A stretch of DNA of 15,894 nucleotides from an uncultured Bacteroidota bacterium. GTDB lineage: Bacteria > Bacteroidota > Bacteroidia > Chitinophagales > Chitinophagaceae. The stretch lies in the NCBI GenBank assembly GCA_903913355.1, contig CAIWKU010000333.1:1-15894 (forward strand), written 5' to 3'. A program made the translations under genes and the position numbers. The notes beneath the pieces are model-generated. The model did not search any database and was not told the origin of the DNA. It saw nothing but the letters and a program-made list of their open reading frames with translations. Positions 1-7,573 of the stretch are shown here, piece by piece (positions within the stretch are counted from its first letter, which is position 1; every line of letters begins with the position of its first letter).

Positions 1-52
1 AGTCTAATACTATCATCCAGCCTTACCATTATCTTCCAGATGCTATAATTCC

Positions 53-1468
53 TTACTGTATACTTTCATATACCTGTGTATACTGATCAACAGTACTCTC
101 CCAGCTATGGTCAATCTGCATCATCCATTTGCGCATTTTTTCCATATGTGCTGTATCCTGGTAAACAGCTATTCCTCTTCCGATAGAATATTCCACATCA
201 TGAATACTGGCGTGATTAAATCGTATACCAAATCCTTCGGGATCGCCCATATCCACTACGGTATCCTGCAATCCTCCCGTACTTCTCACCACCGGAACGG
301 TTCCATAACGCATGGCATACATCTGGTTCAAACCACAGGGTTCTACCCTGCTGGGCATTAATAGAAAATCGGCACCTGCATACATTCTATGGCTCAGTGT
401 TTCATCATATCCGATTACGGCATTGAAACTGCCTTTATAAGGTTCTATCATTTCGGTAAATCGCCATTCAACTTCCGGGTCGCCACTACCTAATACCAGA
501 AAACAAGCCGCCCCCTGTGTATAATAGAGAGAAGTTTTAATCGCATCGGGTAATATTTCAGCTGCTTTTTCCCCTACCAGACGTCCGATAAAAACAAATA
601 AAGGTTTTTCAGGATCCAGTGAAAACTGCTGGCATAAAGATTCTTTATTCTTCTGCTTACCGCCAGTTACCTTTTTGACAGAGTAATGATCTGTCAGGTA
701 TTTATCCGTTTCGGGATTCCATACTTCATTATCAATACCATTCAAAATCCCAATACATTTTCCTCTTTCGTATTCAAATAATTTTTCAAGACCATTTGAA
801 TGGAACCTGAGTTCTTCCATATAACTCCAGCTAACCGTAGTAACCCGTGTAGCACATTTAATGGCGGAAGCCAATGGATTAATCGAATCGGCCCAATCCA
901 GCATCCCTCTTTTCCAAAGATCCCAGCGGGGTATATAGCGACTTTTATCCCAGCCCATCCATCCCTGGTACTGGGCATTGTGAATCGTAAATACAGTAGG
1001 TACAGAACTCAGTTTCTTAAAATCATAACAATACTGCATCATAAAAGGTAACAAACCGGTATGATGATCATGACAGTGAACCACATCAGGATTGTGCTCC
1101 CAACTACTCATCCAACTGGCTACTGCAATCTGAAAAGCGGTAAAACGTTCCGAATCATCATCATATCCATAGATTCTTTGCCGGTCCAATAGTCCGTTGA
1201 TATCTACCAGGAACAGATCAAAACCCAATTTATTCGTAGATTCTTTAATAATAGTGAAATCAAAAAACCAACTCCCCAGATTGGCATTTCCTTTAAAATC
1301 GACCGTCCATTCGTTTTCATAGAGGAATTTGGTGCGGTACATGGGCATCACCACTTTGGCAATATGTCCGGCTTTACACTGGTATTTGGGAAGGGCTCCC
1401 ACCACATCACCCAATCCACCGGCTTTCGCCACGGGATAGCACTCTGCACTAATATGTATAATCTCCAT
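53..1468 (-). CDS. glgA: Glycogen/starch synthase (GT5 family)
   Basis: Cytoplasmic glycosyltransferase expected to add glucose from ADP-glucose (or UDP-glucose) to growing alpha-1,4-glucan. The 471 residues match the usual bacterial GlgA length and the protein looks complete. The N-terminal GT5 domain has the sugar-nucleotide motif KAGGLGDV at 15-22, HCHDHHTGLLP at 131-141 and TIHNAQYQG at 161-169. The C-terminal GT-B domain has NGIDNEVWNP at 243-252, GRLVGEK with R296 and K301, and EPCGLNQMYAMRYGT beginning at the conserved E376. The start is ATG, and the residues after it (MEIIHISAECYPVAKAGG) are a standard GlgA N-terminus. No Shine-Dalgarno is visible, as is usual in Bacteroidota. It is divergent from the sugar transporter, and a ROK sugar kinase lies beyond that, which fits hexose uptake feeding storage. 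No other glg gene is in the window. Family assignment is firm; the nucleotide-sugar donor is not decided by the sequence. Confidence 0.95.
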   Translation of the reverse strand: MEIIHISAECYPVAKAGGLGDVVGALPKYQCKAGHIAKVVMPMYRTKFLYENEWTVDFKGNANLGSWFFDFTIIKESTNKLGFDLFLVDINGLLDRQRIYGYDDDSERFTAFQIAVASWMSSWEHNPDVVHCHDHHTGLLPFMMQYCYDFKKLSSVPTVFTIHNAQYQGWMGWDKSRYIPRWDLWKRGMLDWADSINPLASAIKCATRVTTVSWSYMEELRFHSNGLEKLFEYERGKCIGILNGIDNEVWNPETDKYLTDHYSVKKVTGGKQKNKESLCQQFSLDPEKPLFVFIGRLVGEKAAEILPDAIKTSLYYTQGAACFLVLGSGDPEVEWRFTEMIEPYKGSFNAVIGYDETLSHRMYAGADFLLMPSRVEPCGLNQMYAMRYGTVPVVRSTGGLQDTVVDMGDPEGFGIRFNHASIHDVEYSIGRGIAVYQDTAHMEKMRKWMMQIDHSWESTVDQYTQVYESIQ

Positions 1469-1592
1469 GTAACGGGGTTTCTATAATTCTTTTTTGAAGT
1501 TAGCAACTAAAATGATTCTGCCAAATTCTACTTTTAAAATATTTAGTCATTATTTTATTTTATTTTACAAGCTAAATCATAAAATGCTTGCT
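1469..1592. promoter_or_regulatory. Divergent glgA / sugar transporter intergenic region
   Basis: AT-rich spacer of about 120 bases that must hold the promoters of both divergent genes. No perfect TAnnTTTG element is present on either strand. The best candidate for the transporter is TACTTTTA at 1529-1536, 7 of 8 matches, without a clear -33 TTG. Promoter placement here is a guess. Confidence 0.3.
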
Positions 1593-3041
1593 ATGAGCCA
1601 ACCCACAAAATGGTCACAATTCGGGACCCTGATCAGCGTATTTTTCTTCTGGGGATTTGTTGCTGCCAGTAATGATATCTTAATCCCTGTTTTTAAGAAA
1701 GCATTCAATCTAACTCAATTACAGAGTCAGTTGGTTTCTTTTGCATTTTATGTGGCCTATACGGTAGGTTCTATCATTTATATGGGTGTTTCAAAAATAG
1801 CAGGAGGAGATCTGCTTAACAAAATGGGATATAAGAATGGAATTGCCCTCGGTCTGGTGATTTCTGCCATCGGAACCCTGCTGTTTTATCCTGCGGCCAA
1901 CACGAGTTCTTTTACTTTAATGATCAGTGGATTATTCATAGTGGGATTGGGATTTTCTTTGCAACAGATTGCTGCGAATCCGCTGGCGATTGTTATTGGC
2001 GATCCGAAAACGGGCTCACAAAGACTGAATATGGCGGGTGGGGTCAATAATTTTGGTACTACCATCGGACCTTTACTGGTTAGTTTTGCCATTTTTGGAA
2101 GTGTTGCATCCGGATCTTCTGTAGCCAGTATTGAAAGTGTAAAAACGCCTTATCTTTTATTAGGTGTTGCCTTTATATTGGTGGCTATTTTCTTTAAATT
2201 TTCCTCTATACCCAATAAAATTGATCTGGAAGAAGTGGCCGAGAAAGAAGCCGAATCTGAGTCAAAAGTATTACACCGCAGTTCGGCTGTGAGTTACCCG
2301 CAACTGGTTCTGGGAATGATTGGCATCTTTGTATATGTAGGAGTAGAAGTATCTACAGCCAGTAACCTGCCAGAATATATGCGGCAGCATATGAACACAC
2401 CTACTGATAAAATCGCCCCTTTTGTTTCACTATACTGGGCCAGTTTAATGATGGGAAGATGGACAGGAGCTGTGGGTGCATTTGATGTAAGTATGGGAGC
2501 GAAAAAAATCCTTAACTTCTTAATGCCTTACCTGGCATTTGGTGTTTTTCTTTTGGTGAACAGCATTGCACAACATGATATCAGTTCATTCTATGTTTAC
2601 GGTTTTGTAATCATCGCTATGATCATTGGTGATATTTTAAGTAAAGGCAATCCTGCCAGAATGTTATTGATCTTTTCTTCTATGGGCATTACGGCACTGG
2701 TAATTGGGATGTTAACCAATGGTATGGTAAGTGCATTTGCTTTTATCAGTGTTGGACTATTCTGCAGTACTTTATGGCCTTGCATCTTCACATTGGCTGT
2801 TGCCGGTTTGGGCAAACATACCAACCAGGGAAGCAGTCTGCTGATTATGATGATTATGGGAGGTGGATTTATCAGCGTATTACAGGGATGGCTGGCAGCT
2901 GATAATTTATTGGGTATCCATTATAGCTATATAGTAGGCGTTGCCTGTTTTGTATACCTTGCATTTTATGCCATCAGGTCAAAATCCATTTTAAAATCAC
3001 AGGGTATTGATTATGATATTACCGTAAAAGGAGGCCATTAA
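1593..3041 (+). CDS. MFS sugar/proton symporter, FHS family (GluP-like)
   Basis: Inner-membrane permease of about 482 residues with twelve expected membrane segments, probably importing a hexose with protons. Numbering from the chosen ATG: FFFWGFVAASND at 17-28 is the first-helix FHS signature, with D28 in the place of the key Asp of E. coli FucP. SLQQIAANPLA at 122-132 and RLNMAGGVNNFGTTIGP at 144-160 are the other family signatures. At the position where FucP has a protonatable Glu before TAANP, this protein has Q125. I recall Gln as usual in glucose/galactose (GluP) and GlcNAc (NagP) members, which argues against fucose as substrate. The frame is open back to 1494, but that stretch looks non-coding and the TM1 context fits ATG 1593 (MSQPTKWSQ). 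ATG 1584 is nearly as good. The kinase downstream would phosphorylate the imported sugar. Exact substrate unknown. Confidence 0.88.
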   Translation: MSQPTKWSQFGTLISVFFFWGFVAASNDILIPVFKKAFNLTQLQSQLVSFAFYVAYTVGSIIYMGVSKIAGGDLLNKMGYKNGIALGLVISAIGTLLFYPAANTSSFTLMISGLFIVGLGFSLQQIAANPLAIVIGDPKTGSQRLNMAGGVNNFGTTIGPLLVSFAIFGSVASGSSVASIESVKTPYLLLGVAFILVAIFFKFSSIPNKIDLEEVAEKEAESESKVLHRSSAVSYPQLVLGMIGIFVYVGVEVSTASNLPEYMRQHMNTPTDKIAPFVSLYWASLMMGRWTGAVGAFDVSMGAKKILNFLMPYLAFGVFLLVNSIAQHDISSFYVYGFVIIAMIIGDILSKGNPARMLLIFSSMGITALVIGMLTNGMVSAFAFISVGLFCSTLWPCIFTLAVAGLGKHTNQGSSLLIMMIMGGGFISVLQGWLAADNLLGIHYSYIVGVACFVYLAFYAIRSKSILKSQGIDYDITVKGGH

Positions 3042-3067
3042 TTTACCCGCTTAACGAATATGTTTAC

Positions 3068-3122
3068 CCATCTATCAAAAATCGTGCATCGTGGAGCCAA
3101 ATTCACGATTTTTGATAGATGG
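3068..3122. terminator. Perfect 19-bp inverted repeat after the sugar transporter, likely terminator
   Basis: Arm CCATCTATCAAAAATCGTG (3068-3086) is exactly complementary to 3104-3122, around a 17-base loop. It begins 26 bases after the transporter stop and ends 21 bases before the promoter box of the kinase, so it is well placed to separate the two transcripts. There is no clean T-run after the right arm; the T-rich part lies inside it. It could instead be an operator or a genomic repeat. Confidence 0.55.
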
Positions 3123-3143
3123 TTTACTAAAACCTTTTACCTG

Positions 3144-3151
3144 TATATTTG
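3144..3151 (+). promoter_or_regulatory. Bacteroidota -7 promoter element for the ROK kinase
   Basis: TATATTTG matches TAnnTTTG at all fixed positions and lies 30 bases before the kinase ATG, giving an expected leader of roughly 25 bases. The -33 region is weak: GTTTAC near 3122-3127, no exact TTG at the right distance. It suggests the kinase is transcribed separately from the upstream transporter. Confidence 0.55.
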
Positions 3152-3181
3152 CATACTGCTTCCCTATAAAAATAAGAGATC

Positions 3182-4159
3182 ATGCCCAGAACAAAACCCA
3201 GCTTAGAACAGTTAGCCATCGGGATCGATATTGGCGGTACCGGAACCAAATTTGGTATCGTTGACAGAGTAGGTAACCTGCTTTTCTCCAGCGAGATGTC
3301 TACCCGTAATCACAGCGAGGTCGAAGGCTTTATTGATGAGTTGCATGCCAACTTATCTCCTTTTATTGAACAGGCCGGAGGGGTTGGTCGTATGAAAGGC
3401 ATTGGTCTGGGAGCCCCCAACGGAAACTATTATTCCGGAACCATTGAATATGCTCCCAATCTTCCCTGGAAAGGGATTATTCCACTTGCCAAACTCGTGG
3501 AAAATAAATTCAAATTACCCGTTGTACTTACCAATGATGCAAATGCTGCCGCATTGGGCGAAATGATGTATGGAGCGGCACAGGGTATGAATGATTTTAT
3601 CATGATCACACTCGGAACCGGAGTGGGTAGTGGTATTGTTGCCAACGGTAAATTGATTTATGGGCATGATGGTTTTGCTGGTGAACTGGGTCATACCATC
3701 ATCATTCCGGGCGGTCGCTTTCACCAGGGTACCGGTAAAAAAGGCTCTCTGGAAAGTTATGCTTCCGCCACCGGCGTCCGTTTAACCACTTTGGAATTAC
3801 TTGCCAAAAGCAAGACCCCAAGTTCACTCAGAGATATCCCTGCCGATCAGGTGGATTCAAAAAAAGTATACGATGCCGCTATGGAAGGTGATGATCTGGC
3901 AAAAGAAATATTTGAATACACCGGTAAAATCCTTGGGATGGCATTGGCTAATTTTGTAATGTTCTCAAGTCCGGAAGCAATTATTCTTTTTGGTGGCTTA
4001 ACAAAAGCGGGCGATTTATTACTAAAGCCTACCCGCGAGCATATGGAAGATAACCTGATCCAGGTATTTCAAAATAAAGTGAAAATTTTGGTGAGTCATT
4101 TAAAAGAATCTGATGCAGCAATTCTTGGTGCATCGGCATTGGTATGGGAGATAAAATAA
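3182..4159 (+). CDS. ROK-family sugar kinase (glucokinase-like), zinc motif degenerate
   Basis: Cytoplasmic hexokinase-type enzyme expected to phosphorylate glucose or a related sugar. Visible motifs in the 325 residues: phosphate-binding DIGGTGTK at 16-23, catalytic Asp D119 in TNDANAAALGE, GTGVGSG at 145-151, the sugar-contact motif GELGH (E168, H171), and GSLES with E191, which aligns with the sugar-binding Glu of the ROK signature. The unusual point is the zinc site. Most ROK proteins have CxCGxxGC, but here the three Cys positions read Q182, T184 and S189, while the zinc-ligand His H171 is kept. Some ROK enzymes, including actinobacterial polyphosphate glucokinases, also lack these cysteines, so the protein can still be active. 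The gene has its own promoter-like box and lies next to a hexose transporter and glycogen synthase, which supports glucokinase. The phosphate donor (ATP or polyphosphate) cannot be read from the sequence. Confidence 0.87.
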   Translation: MPRTKPSLEQLAIGIDIGGTGTKFGIVDRVGNLLFSSEMSTRNHSEVEGFIDELHANLSPFIEQAGGVGRMKGIGLGAPNGNYYSGTIEYAPNLPWKGIIPLAKLVENKFKLPVVLTNDANAAALGEMMYGAAQGMNDFIMITLGTGVGSGIVANGKLIYGHDGFAGELGHTIIIPGGRFHQGTGKKGSLESYASATGVRLTTLELLAKSKTPSSLRDIPADQVDSKKVYDAAMEGDDLAKEIFEYTGKILGMALANFVMFSSPEAIILFGGLTKAGDLLLKPTREHMEDNLIQVFQNKVKILVSHLKESDAAILGASALVWEIK

Positions 4160-4224
4160 ATCCTCTTTACATAAAAGAAATACCCGGCTTATTATTCAGA
4201 ACTGAGACACCGGATACAATAGAT

Positions 4225-5181
4225 TTATTTTTTTGACCTGACCATAAATACGGCCGGCACGGGACGTTGCCCTTCTTTATCGCTGGGTGTAATCGTAGGT
4301 TTTCCATTAATCAATAAACAACTGCTTCCACCGCCATCCAGGTTTAACGCTTCTACGCATCCTGCCTGCTGCAGCATTTTTGCTTCCTGCACCAGGGTGG
4401 CTCCTTCTGCTTTGCCGGGAAATCTTCCTTCAATTACCAGTAAGATTAAGTCCCCATTTTTAGTATACCCCATCGCGGTTCTGGGATGTTTGTCTTCAAT
4501 GGCTTTGCCTGCAAACTTTAGTTCTTCATTATTGGATATCTGAATATTTCCGTTTTGCAATAAAACAGGTCCGCCGCCAACCGCGGTATTCATTTTCCAT
4601 TTTCTGAACGATCCTTTTGACAGCATGACCGATTTTCCCAATTTATCAGTGGAATCCTTAAAGGGAGTGATCGCCTGCTGACTCGCATACGGATATTGAT
4701 CAAGCGAATCTGTATACAGCCAGGCTATATCTGCTTTCCCTTTTTTAGATATTCCGATGGCACTGCCAAAAGAATGACGATAGGTTAATGTGTCTTTACC
4801 CTTTCCTGCCAATGAATGAACCTGGTAAGACAGCATTTTACTATCTTTTATCACAATATTTAAATTGCTGTTATGTACAAATTCAAAGAATGTACAATTC
4901 ATTACCAGGAAAGGCTGTTGCTCCTGGTTAAAATATTGCGTAGGAGTAAATCTTTTGCCATTTCCCGTTTGCGCAGTTAGATCCAGTGATTTGTCTTTCA
5001 GCGAAACACGAACATAATAAGCAATATTGGGTTTTCCTTCTGTGGAATCATGCGTAACAAACACATGAATAGATGCGGGTAAGGGCTGGTATACAGAATC
5101 TATATTTTGCCAATGCCATTGGGCCGTGCAGGTATAAAAGAATAAGCAGAAAATAAGCAATGCAGGTAACCGAGATTTCAT
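4225..5181 (-). CDS. Secreted phosphodiester glycosidase family protein (NAGPA/DUF2233 domain)
   Basis: Exported protein of 318 residues related to the domain of the lysosomal 'uncovering enzyme', which removes GlcNAc from a GlcNAc-1-phosphodiester. Residues 1-20 form a signal peptide with a hydrophobic core and a probable cleavage after TA20. C18 does not sit in a convincing lipobox. Family motifs in order: VMNCTFFE at 93-100, GGGPVLL at 202-208, HPRTAMGY at 232-239, EGR at 251-253, LDGGGSS at 281-287 and RPVPA at 306-310. It should act in the periplasm or outside the cell, perhaps on envelope polysaccharides linked through phosphodiesters, but no substrate is implied by the sequence. It starts 50 bases after lipA on the same strand, with no terminator or TAnnTTTG box between, so co-transcription is likely. 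It converges on the sugar kinase. Family assignment good, biological role unknown. Confidence 0.85.
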   Translation of the reverse strand: MKSRLPALLIFCLFFYTCTAQWHWQNIDSVYQPLPASIHVFVTHDSTEGKPNIAYYVRVSLKDKSLDLTAQTGNGKRFTPTQYFNQEQQPFLVMNCTFFEFVHNSNLNIVIKDSKMLSYQVHSLAGKGKDTLTYRHSFGSAIGISKKGKADIAWLYTDSLDQYPYASQQAITPFKDSTDKLGKSVMLSKGSFRKWKMNTAVGGGPVLLQNGNIQISNNEELKFAGKAIEDKHPRTAMGYTKNGDLILLVIEGRFPGKAEGATLVQEAKMLQQAGCVEALNLDGGGSSCLLINGKPTITPSDKEGQRPVPAVFMVRSKK

Positions 5182-5231
5182 AAATACGTATAAAAGATAA
5201 GAATGCGAGTTCCCCGAAATGATGCAAGCAA

Positions 5232-6158
5232 TTAGCTTCTGTTTTCATTTTCCCATTGCAGCTTTCCGTATCCGGGTATCACATGTTTTTCGCTATGATA
5301 GGAGGACCTTACCAATGGACCACTTTCCACATAATCAAAGCCCAGTTCATAACCGATCTTCCGCAAACCTGCAAATTCATCCGGGTGTACAAAACGTTGA
5401 ACGGGTAAATGTTTTTTAGTGGGTTGCAGGTATTGACCTAAGGTAAGAACATCGGTACCCACTTCTACCAGGTGTTTCATGGTTTCTACCACTTCATCAA
5501 GGGTTTCGCCCAAGCCTAACATAATACCGGTTTTGGTACGCATGCCTCCTTTTTTCAGCATTTCCAGCACCTGCAGACTGCGTCTGTATTTTGCCTGTAC
5601 CCTTACCTGTTTGGTAAGGCGCTCCACGGTTTCCATATTATGACTAACCACATTTGGCGCAGCATGAATAATCCTTTGAACCTGCTCGGCCCTGCCCTGA
5701 AAATCGGGGATCAGTGTTTCCAGGGTGGTTTGTGGATTTAATCCTTTCACTGCTTCAATGGTATTATACCAAATAATAGAGCCCCCGTCTTTTAACTCAT
5801 CGCGATCCACACTGGTAATCACCGCATGCTTCACTTTCATCAGGTGAATCGCTTCGGCCACCCTTTGGGGTTCATCCCAGTCAACAGGGTCCGGTCTGCC
5901 GGTAGCCACCGCACAAAAACCACAGCTACGCGTGCAGGTATTACCCAATATCATAAAAGTAGCGGTACCCTCGCCCCAGCATTCACCCATATTCGGGCAA
6001 TTACCGCTTTCACAAATCGTATGCAATTTATGGGTATCTACCAAACCCCTTACATGCTTATAGCTTTCCCCCAATGGCAGTTTTACCCTAAGCCAGTTTG
6101 GCTTTTTGGTAGCGGGTGCAGCAGGGTTAACGGTTGTATCCAGAGATATATCTTGCAT
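5232..6158 (-). CDS. lipA: Lipoyl synthase
   Basis: Radical SAM enzyme that inserts two sulfur atoms into protein-bound octanoyl groups to make the lipoyl cofactor of 2-oxoacid dehydrogenases and the glycine cleavage system. The 308 residues are normal length. The auxiliary 4Fe-4S cluster motif Cx4Cx5C is C49, C54 and C60. The radical SAM motif CxxxCxxC is C75, C79 and C82. The C-terminal RSSY motif is at 284-287, with S285 as the expected serine ligand of the auxiliary cluster. GDVVSHN-type substrate-pocket sequence appears as PNVVSHNMETV. No lipB is visible in the window. A 9-bp inverted repeat and a candidate promoter lie upstream. The phosphodiester glycosidase gene follows closely downstream and is probably co-transcribed, though no functional link is evident. 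All catalytic residues are present. Confidence 0.97.
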   Translation of the reverse strand: MQDISLDTTVNPAAPATKKPNWLRVKLPLGESYKHVRGLVDTHKLHTICESGNCPNMGECWGEGTATFMILGNTCTRSCGFCAVATGRPDPVDWDEPQRVAEAIHLMKVKHAVITSVDRDELKDGGSIIWYNTIEAVKGLNPQTTLETLIPDFQGRAEQVQRIIHAAPNVVSHNMETVERLTKQVRVQAKYRRSLQVLEMLKKGGMRTKTGIMLGLGETLDEVVETMKHLVEVGTDVLTLGQYLQPTKKHLPVQRFVHPDEFAGLRKIGYELGFDYVESGPLVRSSYHSEKHVIPGYGKLQWENENRS

Positions 6159-6190
6159 GAATAGCGCTTAAATATGGGAAATGAAGTCTA

Positions 6191-6218
6191 TAAACAAGTC
6201 AATCACCCAACTTGTTTA
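6191..6218. repeat. 9-bp inverted repeat upstream of lipA, operator-like
   Basis: TAAACAAGT at 6191-6199 is perfectly complementary to ACTTGTTTA at 6210-6218, with a 10-base spacer. It lies 33 bases before the lipA start and downstream of the candidate promoter box. The geometry suits a dimeric regulator or a small leader hairpin. It could also end the upstream beta-rich protein transcript, but no T-run supports that. Confidence 0.4.
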
Positions 6219-6232
6219 CAATAGCCAAAGCA

Positions 6233-6259
6233 CAAAAATAGGTTACTTTCTTTTACCAA
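6233..6259 (-). promoter_or_regulatory. Candidate lipA promoter
   Basis: Read on the minus strand, TATTTTTG (6233-6240) matches the Bacteroidota -7 element TAnnTTTG exactly. TTG at 6257-6259 could be the -33 element, 16 bases away, slightly shorter than usual. The box overlaps the end of the upstream gene and would give a leader of about 70 bases containing the 9-bp inverted repeat. Confidence 0.4.
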
Positions 6260-7061
6260 AAACGATAGCCACATAGGCGTTGAAAAAGAATTGCTTATAA
6301 GGATTCAGCAATACAATGGGCATTTTTTGAGAATAATATTCTGCATTCAAACCTACTTCAATAGCTGAGAGGTTATCATTATATCGTCCATAATCAAATC
6401 GGATAGCTGTTCTGGCATGTACTCCGGGAACAAATTTGATCTCATTAAATCCCTTGAAATAATCCCCTTTACCGAGTATAATGGAAGGATCCAGAAACTG
6501 GTTATCATTGTTGGTATATCTGACTGAAATACTTTGACCGGTTGTGGCATCTACAATATCCAGGTAATAGGGTTTTAATAATCCTGCGGTTAATCCACCT
6601 CCATAAATTGCAGATACGGCCACCCCATTTTTGTTTCCTTTTCCGCCAATCAGTGTTTGAGAGCCTAGTCCCGCTTTCAAATAATAAAAATCATTGATCT
6701 TCCCGAAAATATAACTCGAAGAGATCAGGAAACCCTGCGAGGATGTAAGGGTAGGCACTTTTTCTTCTTTGGGGCTCTTTCTCTCTCCAAACTCTAACCA
6801 CCAAAGATTGGTTTTTGTAATGGTTTTATATTTTCCATGCTCATAAAACATTCCCCATCCGTCAGTATTTAATTTGAAACCAAAAGCGCTTTGTTTTTGG
6901 TAAATCAATGCACCTTCTTCTTCCTGCTTAATCAGCTGGTTAATTTTTTCACGCTTTTCTGCTTTTTTCTGGGCCCTGTCATTGGAAAGGGATGGCAGGT
7001 TTTGCTGTGCAGAAACCAGGATCACATTTAATAAGAATAGGATAAAAAATAGTTTCTTCAC
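6243..7061 (-). CDS. Exported beta-rich protein, probably outer-membrane beta-barrel; function unknown
   Basis: I do not recognise a named family. The frame is open to ATG 7115, but that start would overlap the divergent OsmC gene and place 18 polar residues before the signal sequence. GTG 7061 gives a textbook signal peptide, (V/M)KKLFFILFLLNVILVSAQ, cleaved before QN, and I prefer it; TTG 7067 is a second option. After the signal comes a charged, probably helical stretch rich in Lys and Glu (about 25 residues). It is followed by alternating aromatic/Gly beta-strand-like sequence to the end (for example GFKLNTDGWGMFYEHGKY and AEYYSQKMPIVLLNPYKQ). This pattern suits a small Bacteroidota outer-membrane barrel. 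The end (AYVAIVFGKRK) lacks a classic C-terminal aromatic residue. It lies upstream of lipA on the same strand, without an obvious functional link. Confidence 0.65.
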   Translation of the reverse strand: MKKLFFILFLLNVILVSAQQNLPSLSNDRAQKKAEKREKINQLIKQEEEGALIYQKQSAFGFKLNTDGWGMFYEHGKYKTITKTNLWWLEFGERKSPKEEKVPTLTSSQGFLISSSYIFGKINDFYYLKAGLGSQTLIGGKGNKNGVAVSAIYGGGLTAGLLKPYYLDIVDATTGQSISVRYTNNDNQFLDPSIILGKGDYFKGFNEIKFVPGVHARTAIRFDYGRYNDNLSAIEVGLNAEYYSQKMPIVLLNPYKQFFFNAYVAIVFGKRK

Positions 7062-7105
7062 TTCCAATTGGTTTACTACTTGTAAATTTATGGCAAATTG
7101 ATACA

Positions 7106-7510
7106 ATGACTTCACAAATTATTTATAAATCCGACCTGAGAACCGAAGCCACCCACCTGCAAAGTGGAACCGTTATTGAAACAGATGCCCCTACTGATAA
7201 CCAGGGAAAAGGAGAAAGGTTTTCCCCTACTGATCTGGTAGTGGTTGCCCTCGGTACCTGTATGGTGACTACCATGGGTATCAAAGCCCGCACCATGGAT
7301 ATTGCCCTCGATGGAACCCGTTTAGAGGTGACCAAAGTAATGGTTTCCGATCCTCGTCGTATTGGTAAAATCATCGTTCATGTTTTTTTCCCTGCGGGAT
7401 TATCCGTTGATGAAAAACAAAAAGAAATTCTGGAAAGAACTGCCCGCACCTGCCCTGTTGAAAGAACCCTTCATCCGGATGTGGAATTGGATATGCAATT
7501 CAACTGGTAG
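7106..7510 (+). CDS. OsmC/Ohr family protein
   Basis: Small cytoplasmic protein of 134 residues. OsmC and Ohr proteins reduce organic hydroperoxides with two redox cysteines. Here C52 lies in LVVVALGTC and C116 in RTARTCPVERTL, the normal positions, and GERFSPTDL at 36-44 is the conserved stretch before the first Cys, with R38 the likely active-site Arg. The sequence resembles the YhfA-type subgroup more than classical Ohr, so peroxide specificity is uncertain. The ATG lies 45 bases from the preferred start of the divergent gene. The self-complementary box TAAATTTA at 7083-7090 lies between them and could serve as an imperfect -7 element on either strand. The gene converges with the DUF2851 gene. 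Redox-active Cys pair is seen; substrate is inferred only from family. Confidence 0.88.
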   Translation: MTSQIIYKSDLRTEATHLQSGTVIETDAPTDNQGKGERFSPTDLVVVALGTCMVTTMGIKARTMDIALDGTRLEVTKVMVSDPRRIGKIIVHVFFPAGLSVDEKQKEILERTARTCPVERTLHPDVELDMQFNW

Positions 7511-7515
7511 TTCTT

Positions 7516-7562
7516 TATAAGACTGTCAGGCAGTATTTTTTGCCTTATAGATTTTATAGATT
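7516..7562. terminator. Weak hairpin with T-run and a 9-bp tandem repeat between convergent genes
   Basis: A short stem ACTG/CAGT (7522-7525 with 7531-7534) is followed by six T residues at 7536-7541, a minimal terminator for the OsmC gene. Outer arms TATAAG and CTTATA (7516-7521, 7544-7549) can also pair. TTATAGATT is duplicated in tandem at 7545-7553 and 7554-7562. The stem is weak, so termination is only plausible. Confidence 0.3.
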
Positions 7563-7573
7563 CTTTAATAGCA

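Noticed and set aside
1494..1592. N-terminal extension of the sugar transporter from ATG 1494
   Set aside because: The 33 extra residues come from AT-rich spacer and are not like family N-termini; the FHS first helix fits a start at 1584 or 1593.
4160..4224. Terminator between the convergent kinase and phosphodiester glycosidase genes
   Set aside because: Only CCGG segments and a short TCAG/CTGA stem can pair, with mismatches and no T-run; too weak to call.
7062..7115. Longer start of the beta-rich exported protein at ATG 7115
   Set aside because: It would overlap the divergent OsmC start and bury the signal peptide behind 18 polar residues; GTG 7061 gives a normal signal peptide.
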